DNA of 64,000 nt from Nonlabens sp. Hel1_33_55 (GTDB lineage: Bacteria; Bacteroidota; Bacteroidia; Flavobacteriales; Flavobacteriaceae), in the NCBI RefSeq assembly GCF_900101765.1, contig NZ_LT627735.1, forward strand, positions 248,001-312,000. The letters are read 5' to 3'. Shown piece after piece: positions 60,100 through 64,000 of the stretch. The notes beneath the pieces are model-generated. The model was not told where the DNA came from and made no database searches. It worked only from the letters and a program-made list of their open reading frames with translations. Both the position numbers and the translations under genes were made by a program. Each line of letters opens with the position of its first letter. Within the stretch, counting starts at the first letter, position 1.

Positions 60100-61182
60100 A
60101 TGCCTGAAAACAAAATCAAATCTATAGCCATTCATTTACCGCAGTTCCATCCCATTCCTGAAAATGATGGTTGGTGGGGAAAAGGGTTCACGGAATGGAC
60201 CAATGTTGTGAAAGCAAGGCCATTGTTTGAAGAACATTATCAACCTCATCTACCCGCAGATTTAGGTTTTTATGATTTACGATTGGAAGAATCCCGACTT
60301 GCACAGGAAAAGCTGGCAAAGGATTATGGCATTTATGGATTTTGTTATTACCACTATTGGTTTACGGGTAAGAAAATACTTGAAACACCATTAAATCGCA
60401 AGCGGCAAAATAAAAAAGAGGACCTACCTTTCATGATGTGTTGGGCAAATGAAAACTGGACCAGAGTCTGGAATGGCGGTGATAAAGATGTTTTATTGGA
60501 ACAAAAGTATTCCAGCGAGGATGATTTGAACCATATCCACCATCTTTTTGAATATTTTAAAGACGATAGATATATCAAAGTAGATGGTAAACCTGTATTT
60601 ATTGTTTATCGACCTGACCTTTTTCCAGACATGACAGCCACGCTATCTTTGTGGAGAAATGAAGCTCAAAAAGCCGGATTTCCAGATCTATATCTAGGGA
60701 ACGCTCTCTCATTTGAAGATGAGCAAGGCATATTTGATTTCAGCATCGATTTTCAACCTAAGTTTTCAGAACGACCACAACCACTTAGTTATTCTAGAAT
60801 GAAAAACTATATAAGAGCGGCAAAGAATAAATTAGGATTAAACGACTCTAACAGTCTTGATTTGGTTTATGACTACGATGATTTTGTGGATTTACAAATC
60901 AGCAAAAGTTTTAAGGAAAAAAAGTATCCAGGAATTACTCCAGGTTGGGACAATACTGCCAGACGCAAGGAAGGATATTTTGTCCTTCATGACTCCACTC
61001 CAGAGAAGTATGAGAAATGGCTTGATCACATCGTGACAAACTATCCATGGAATGATATGCCAGAATCGTTTTTATTTATAAATGCTTGGAATGAGTGGGC
61101 AGAAGGCAATCATTTAGAACCATGTGCAAAATGGGGTCTTGATTATTTGGAGACAACTAACAAGGTCCTGAAAAATAACTAA
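60100..61182 (+). CDS. WbsX-like protein (GH99-like)
   Basis: 360 residues of the WbsX family in the GH99-like superfamily, commonly found in O-antigen loci and thought to trim or transfer glycans. IAIHLPQFHPIPENDGWWGK and GFTEWTNVVKARPLF open the protein. YGFCYYHYWFTGKKILETP, FMMCWANENWTRVWNG and FINAWNEWAEGNHLEP follow, with the conserved aromatic and acidic residues of the active centre. Starts a new + strand segment after the fucosyltransferase-like gene. Whether it hydrolyses or transfers is unknown. Confidence 0.92.
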   Translation: MPENKIKSIAIHLPQFHPIPENDGWWGKGFTEWTNVVKARPLFEEHYQPHLPADLGFYDLRLEESRLAQEKLAKDYGIYGFCYYHYWFTGKKILETPLNRKRQNKKEDLPFMMCWANENWTRVWNGGDKDVLLEQKYSSEDDLNHIHHLFEYFKDDRYIKVDGKPVFIVYRPDLFPDMTATLSLWRNEAQKAGFPDLYLGNALSFEDEQGIFDFSIDFQPKFSERPQPLSYSRMKNYIRAAKNKLGLNDSNSLDLVYDYDDFVDLQISKSFKEKKYPGITPGWDNTARRKEGYFVLHDSTPEKYEKWLDHIVTNYPWNDMPESFLFINAWNEWAEGNHLEPCAKWGLDYLETTNKVLKNN

Positions 61183-61203
61183 ACGATCTACGACATTATT
61201 TCA

Positions 61204-62301
61204 TTGGAACAACAATTGCTGACCATCGTGATCCCTAATCGCAACCGTGATCTCAAAACGGTTAGGCGCAGTCTGGATTCCATCCAGCCGCAGTTGGGAA
61301 AAGGTGTTGAATTATGGTTAGTAGATTATGGGAGTAGTCTGAGTTATCAAGACAAACTTCAGACCTTACTCCTCAGCTTTCCTAAAGTTCGAATACTTCT
61401 ATGTCCAGTACAAGGTCAGTTGTGGAATAAATCCCGATGTATCAATATGATACTTAAAGAAGCGACAAGCACATATTTTATGGTATGTGACATGGATATG
61501 ATATGGCACCCTAGATTCCTGGATGAGCAGAGCCAAAAATGGCAGCGTGATCAAGCAAACTATTATAGTGTAGGAATGTTAACAGAGGAAGAGAGTCAGA
61601 AAAATCAAAAATTTGATGATTACGCCATTAGTTTTAAATCTTCTAGAGAGGCAACGGGAATTACGGTATTTGATACAGAGGCATTGAAATCCATCAATGG
61701 ATTTGATGAATTTTATCACGGTTGGGGAGCCGAGGATACAGATGCACACGACCGTTTTAAGAATGCGGGTTTCAAAGTGAAGTTTGAATCAATTTCCACG
61801 TACTTTCTTCACCAGTGGCACCTGAGGGATTACAGATCTACCATCAGTTTTGCGCCATTTCATAAGTATCTGGAACGCATCAATGACAGGTACAGCGAAT
61901 TCACTAGGGATTTGAACCGTATCAAAGCGAACGAAGCTCAAGAATGGGGAGTGATGTGCGGCAAAAATGCGTATGAAATGCTTCAAAGCCCTGATATTAG
62001 ACTAGAAGTAAAACCTTTTCAACATGAAATTATAGGTATTGTAAATCAATTGCTGGAAATCAACATACCACAGACCGTTCACATAACGGTGCAAACTGAA
62101 CCTCTTATACACATAATGAAGGCCAGATTGAAATCTATTATCGGTAAAGGAAAACCATCCTTATATATGTCTATGGAGCATGTCAACGAGCGTTTTCTTG
62201 AAATGCTAGTTTCCTTTACTCGCAATCATCCTTATAAATATAAATTTGATCGACAGAAGAGGCGTTTAGATTTCATCATACGTTTAAACAACCACGCTTG
62301 A
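61204..62301 (+). CDS. Galactosyltransferase-like family 2/7 glycosyltransferase
   Basis: 365 residues, TTG start (MEQQLLTIVIPNRNRDLKTV) as no ATG lies upstream in frame. The nucleotide site LWLVDYGSSLSYQ is followed by YFMVCDMDMIWHPRFL (DxD). INGFDEFYHGWGAEDTDAHDRFKNAGF is the GWGxED motif of the galactosyltransferase/chondroitin-synthase group. The C-terminal ~100 residues have no known fold. The end overlaps the next gene's TTG start (TTGA). Confidence 0.87.
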   Translation: MEQQLLTIVIPNRNRDLKTVRRSLDSIQPQLGKGVELWLVDYGSSLSYQDKLQTLLLSFPKVRILLCPVQGQLWNKSRCINMILKEATSTYFMVCDMDMIWHPRFLDEQSQKWQRDQANYYSVGMLTEEESQKNQKFDDYAISFKSSREATGITVFDTEALKSINGFDEFYHGWGAEDTDAHDRFKNAGFKVKFESISTYFLHQWHLRDYRSTISFAPFHKYLERINDRYSEFTRDLNRIKANEAQEWGVMCGKNAYEMLQSPDIRLEVKPFQHEIIGIVNQLLEINIPQTVHITVQTEPLIHIMKARLKSIIGKGKPSLYMSMEHVNERFLEMLVSFTRNHPYKYKFDRQKRRLDFIIRLNNHA

Positions 62302-63254
62302 CTGACTCAACATACAGCCAAAGGAATACGGTACGCGATGATAATTCAATCGTTGTTGTCAGTGTATTTTTGCTCACCTTCAATCAGAAATCCTATATCG
62401 CTCAAACGCTGGATTCTATACTTGAACAGAAGACGCAATTTTCATATGAGATTGTGATAGGTGATGATGCTAGTACAGACGGTACATCTGAGATCTGTTT
62501 GCAATACAAAGAGAGATATACAGATCAGATTGATTATGTGCGCCACGGGACCAATATGGGACTAATTGCAAACTTTGTAGATACGGCAAAGAGACTCAAG
62601 GGAAAATATGTTGCTATCTGTGATGGTGATGATTACTGGACAGACCCTTTAAAACTTCAAAAGCAAGTCGATTTTTTAGATAACAATACAGAGTTTGCTA
62701 TTGTTGGAACTCATTGTGCATATGAGGATGGTGATAATATTTTTACAGCAAAACAGGATAATACAATCGCATCCTATACTGTTGAGCAGATGGCATTAAA
62801 GAATAGAATAAGCGCTCCCACATCGTTATTCAAAAATTTTGATCGTTTACAGGATTTGCCCTCGTATTTTTTAAATTTTCCTTACGGCGACTGGCCGGTA
62901 TATTTAATGGTTCTCCATTCTACTGGATCAAAGGCAGCAAAAATTCCTGATATTAGCGCGGTTTATCGTAGGCAAATAGGCGTGAGTGCAAGTATGCGCC
63001 TCAATGCAGTGGAAGTATCCTCAAAAAATGTTTTGATTCTTGAAGAATTAATAAATGATAAACAGTTGTCAAGCGTAAAAACACAGCTTATTAAGGGGCT
63101 AATCAAAAATAAAAGAGAACTGATAACTGCGCTAAACAGAAAGGGTGCTTATATGAAAGCTATCGGCAAGTTTATTGGACTGATGCAGTATCAAGCAAGA
63201 TGGGCTCACGTTAAATGGTATTTTTATTCCATTAAAACCTCGATGAATAAATAA
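62298..63254 (+). CDS. Family 2 glycosyltransferase
   Basis: 318 residues. TTG start overlapping the previous stop as TTGA. VSVFLLTFNQKSYIAQTLDS; YEIVIGDDASTDGTSEICLQY; NMGLIANFVDTAKRLKGKYV; ICDGDDYWTDPLKLQKQVDF (metal site). This is a typical capsule/LPS GT2 with DDYWTD. The start codon is the only one available before the fold begins. It ends 1 base before the next gene. Confidence 0.88.
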   Translation: MTDSTYSQRNTVRDDNSIVVVSVFLLTFNQKSYIAQTLDSILEQKTQFSYEIVIGDDASTDGTSEICLQYKERYTDQIDYVRHGTNMGLIANFVDTAKRLKGKYVAICDGDDYWTDPLKLQKQVDFLDNNTEFAIVGTHCAYEDGDNIFTAKQDNTIASYTVEQMALKNRISAPTSLFKNFDRLQDLPSYFLNFPYGDWPVYLMVLHSTGSKAAKIPDISAVYRRQIGVSASMRLNAVEVSSKNVLILEELINDKQLSSVKTQLIKGLIKNKRELITALNRKGAYMKAIGKFIGLMQYQARWAHVKWYFYSIKTSMNK

Positions 63255-63255
63255 G

Positions 63256-64000
63256 ATGAAGATATTGATGGTTTCGATGAATTCGATTCACTTCCGCAGG
63301 TGGAGTGAGCAGCTGCGTAATAGCGGTCATGAGGTATTCTGGTTCGATGTATTGGATCAGGGCTATGCGCCTTCAATGAGCTGGATGACCCAGATAACGG
63401 ATTGGAAGAAGGGATTTTTAAAAAGCCGTGGACGTACGTTGTTTAAAAAGAAGTTGCCAACGCTATTTAATTTCTTATCCAATAGATTCGACCATAGAGT
63501 AGATACTGTTTTTGAAAAAACACTGAAAGTTGTGCAGCCAGATGTTGTTCATAGTTTTGCATTATATGTTTCGTGCACGCCCATTTATAACGTGATGGCT
63601 AAATTTCAACAAATCAAATGGATCTACAGCTCATGGGGTAGTGATTTATATTATTACAAAAACGAAACATCCTACTTAGAGGACATTAAGAGAATATTGC
63701 CCAGAATTGATTTTCTGTTTACGGATTGCCATCGGGATCATCAGACTGCGGTGAACTTGGGGTTTTCTGGCAAGTTTTTGGGAGTGTTCCCGGGCGGTGG
63801 CGGTTTTGATCTGGAATTTATTGAATCACAAACAATTCCTTACACAATGCGCGATGTCATTCTAGTAAAGGGATATGAAAATAGATCTGGACGATCTGTA
63901 AAAGTTCTGCTCGCTCTGGAACAAATTGCAGATTCTCTAAGTAATTTCAAAGTGGTGGTTTTTGGAGCAGAGGATCCTGCAGTATTACGTTTTCGTGAAA
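63256..64000 (+). CDS. GT-B-type glycosyltransferase (3' end outside window)
   Basis: 248 residues of an open frame running to the right edge. MKILMVSMNSIHFRRWSEQL opens the N-terminal Rossmann domain, followed by VVQPDVVHSFALYVSC, IYSSWGSDLYYYKN (SWGSDL is a common acceptor-side element of family 4) and DFLFTDCHRDHQTAVNLGF. The donor-binding half begins at VILVKGYENRSGRSVKVLLAL and is cut off. Last seen residues are AVLRFRE, over a degenerate palindrome. Confidence 0.82.
   Translation, partial: MKILMVSMNSIHFRRWSEQLRNSGHEVFWFDVLDQGYAPSMSWMTQITDWKKGFLKSRGRTLFKKKLPTLFNFLSNRFDHRVDTVFEKTLKVVQPDVVHSFALYVSCTPIYNVMAKFQQIKWIYSSWGSDLYYYKNETSYLEDIKRILPRIDFLFTDCHRDHQTAVNLGFSGKFLGVFPGGGGFDLEFIESQTIPYTMRDVILVKGYENRSGRSVKVLLALEQIADSLSNFKVVVFGAEDPAVLRFRE
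63988..64000. repeat. Possible degenerate palindrome copy at window edge
   Basis: CGTTTTCGTGAAA departs from CGCTTTCGCGAAA by two bases and is cut by the edge. Read as R-F-R-E, the same peptide as in three exact copies. Confidence 0.35.

Noticed and set aside
1..64000. Prophage, insertion sequence or integrative element
   Set aside because: No transposase, integrase, phage structural gene, long terminal repeat or tRNA target was seen on either strand.

Overview
The window looks like chromosomal DNA of a marine-type member of the Flavobacteriaceae (Bacteroidota). The evidence is: promoters of the TTTG / TAnnTTTG type, no Shine-Dalgarno leaders, flavobacterial families (Porin_10-like porin, TonB receptors with carboxypeptidase-like domains, DUF4295 beside rpmB and rpmG, a GH3-family protein), and a light-repair cluster. 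The genus is not certain. No tRNA, rRNA, CRISPR array, transposase, integrase or phage gene was seen.

Layout. 1-6.3 kb: lysS (cut by the left edge), a YqaE/Pmp3 peptide, lipB, a type IB topoisomerase, a large lipoprotein of unknown function and rnhB. 6.4-13.3 kb: envelope genes, comprising a putative porin, a propeller-like lipoprotein, a probable metal-uptake unit (His/Cys-rich small protein, TonB receptor, lipoprotein) and two tiny membrane or lipoprotein genes. 13.6-17.9 kb: a light-repair island with an FeS-type photolyase, a DASH cryptochrome, a DUF2256 zinc peptide, a flavin-reductase-like protein and two small membrane proteins. 18-25 kb: a methyltransferase, a GH3-like enzyme, a zincin, an iron-type TonB receptor under two palindromic operators, and protoporphyrinogen oxidase. 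25-36 kb: housekeeping (guaB, FAH-like, Hpt, cinA, rpmB-rpmG-DUF4295, ftsY, amidase, rimO, ABC ATPase). 37-39 kb: a hairpin tandem repeat and an ABC-F ATPase. 39.4 kb to the right edge: a surface-polysaccharide locus (Wza, Wzc, Wzm/Wzt, pyruvyl transferase, two FkbM domains, more than ten glycosyltransferases, a WbsX-type protein).

The polysaccharide genes form a nearly unbroken operon in which most neighbours overlap by 1-16 bases. Glycosyltransferases, FkbM methyltransferases and the pyruvyl transferase would build the glycan; Wzm/Wzt would export it across the inner membrane; Wza and the tyrosine kinase Wzc would connect to the outer surface.

The most striking signal is not a gene. The palindrome CGCTTTCGCGAAAGCG, or a close variant, occurs 18 times, about once every 3 kb from 1 to 43 kb. 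It lies in intergenic gaps and in coding sequence, on all three reading frames, where it produces recurring peptides (AFAKA, RFRES, LSRKR) in unrelated proteins. Its role is not known to me, and it is the best candidate here for an undescribed chromosomal system. Seven genes too short for usual ORF cut-offs were also recovered (52, 44, 55, 47, 50, 57 and 92 aa after start correction).
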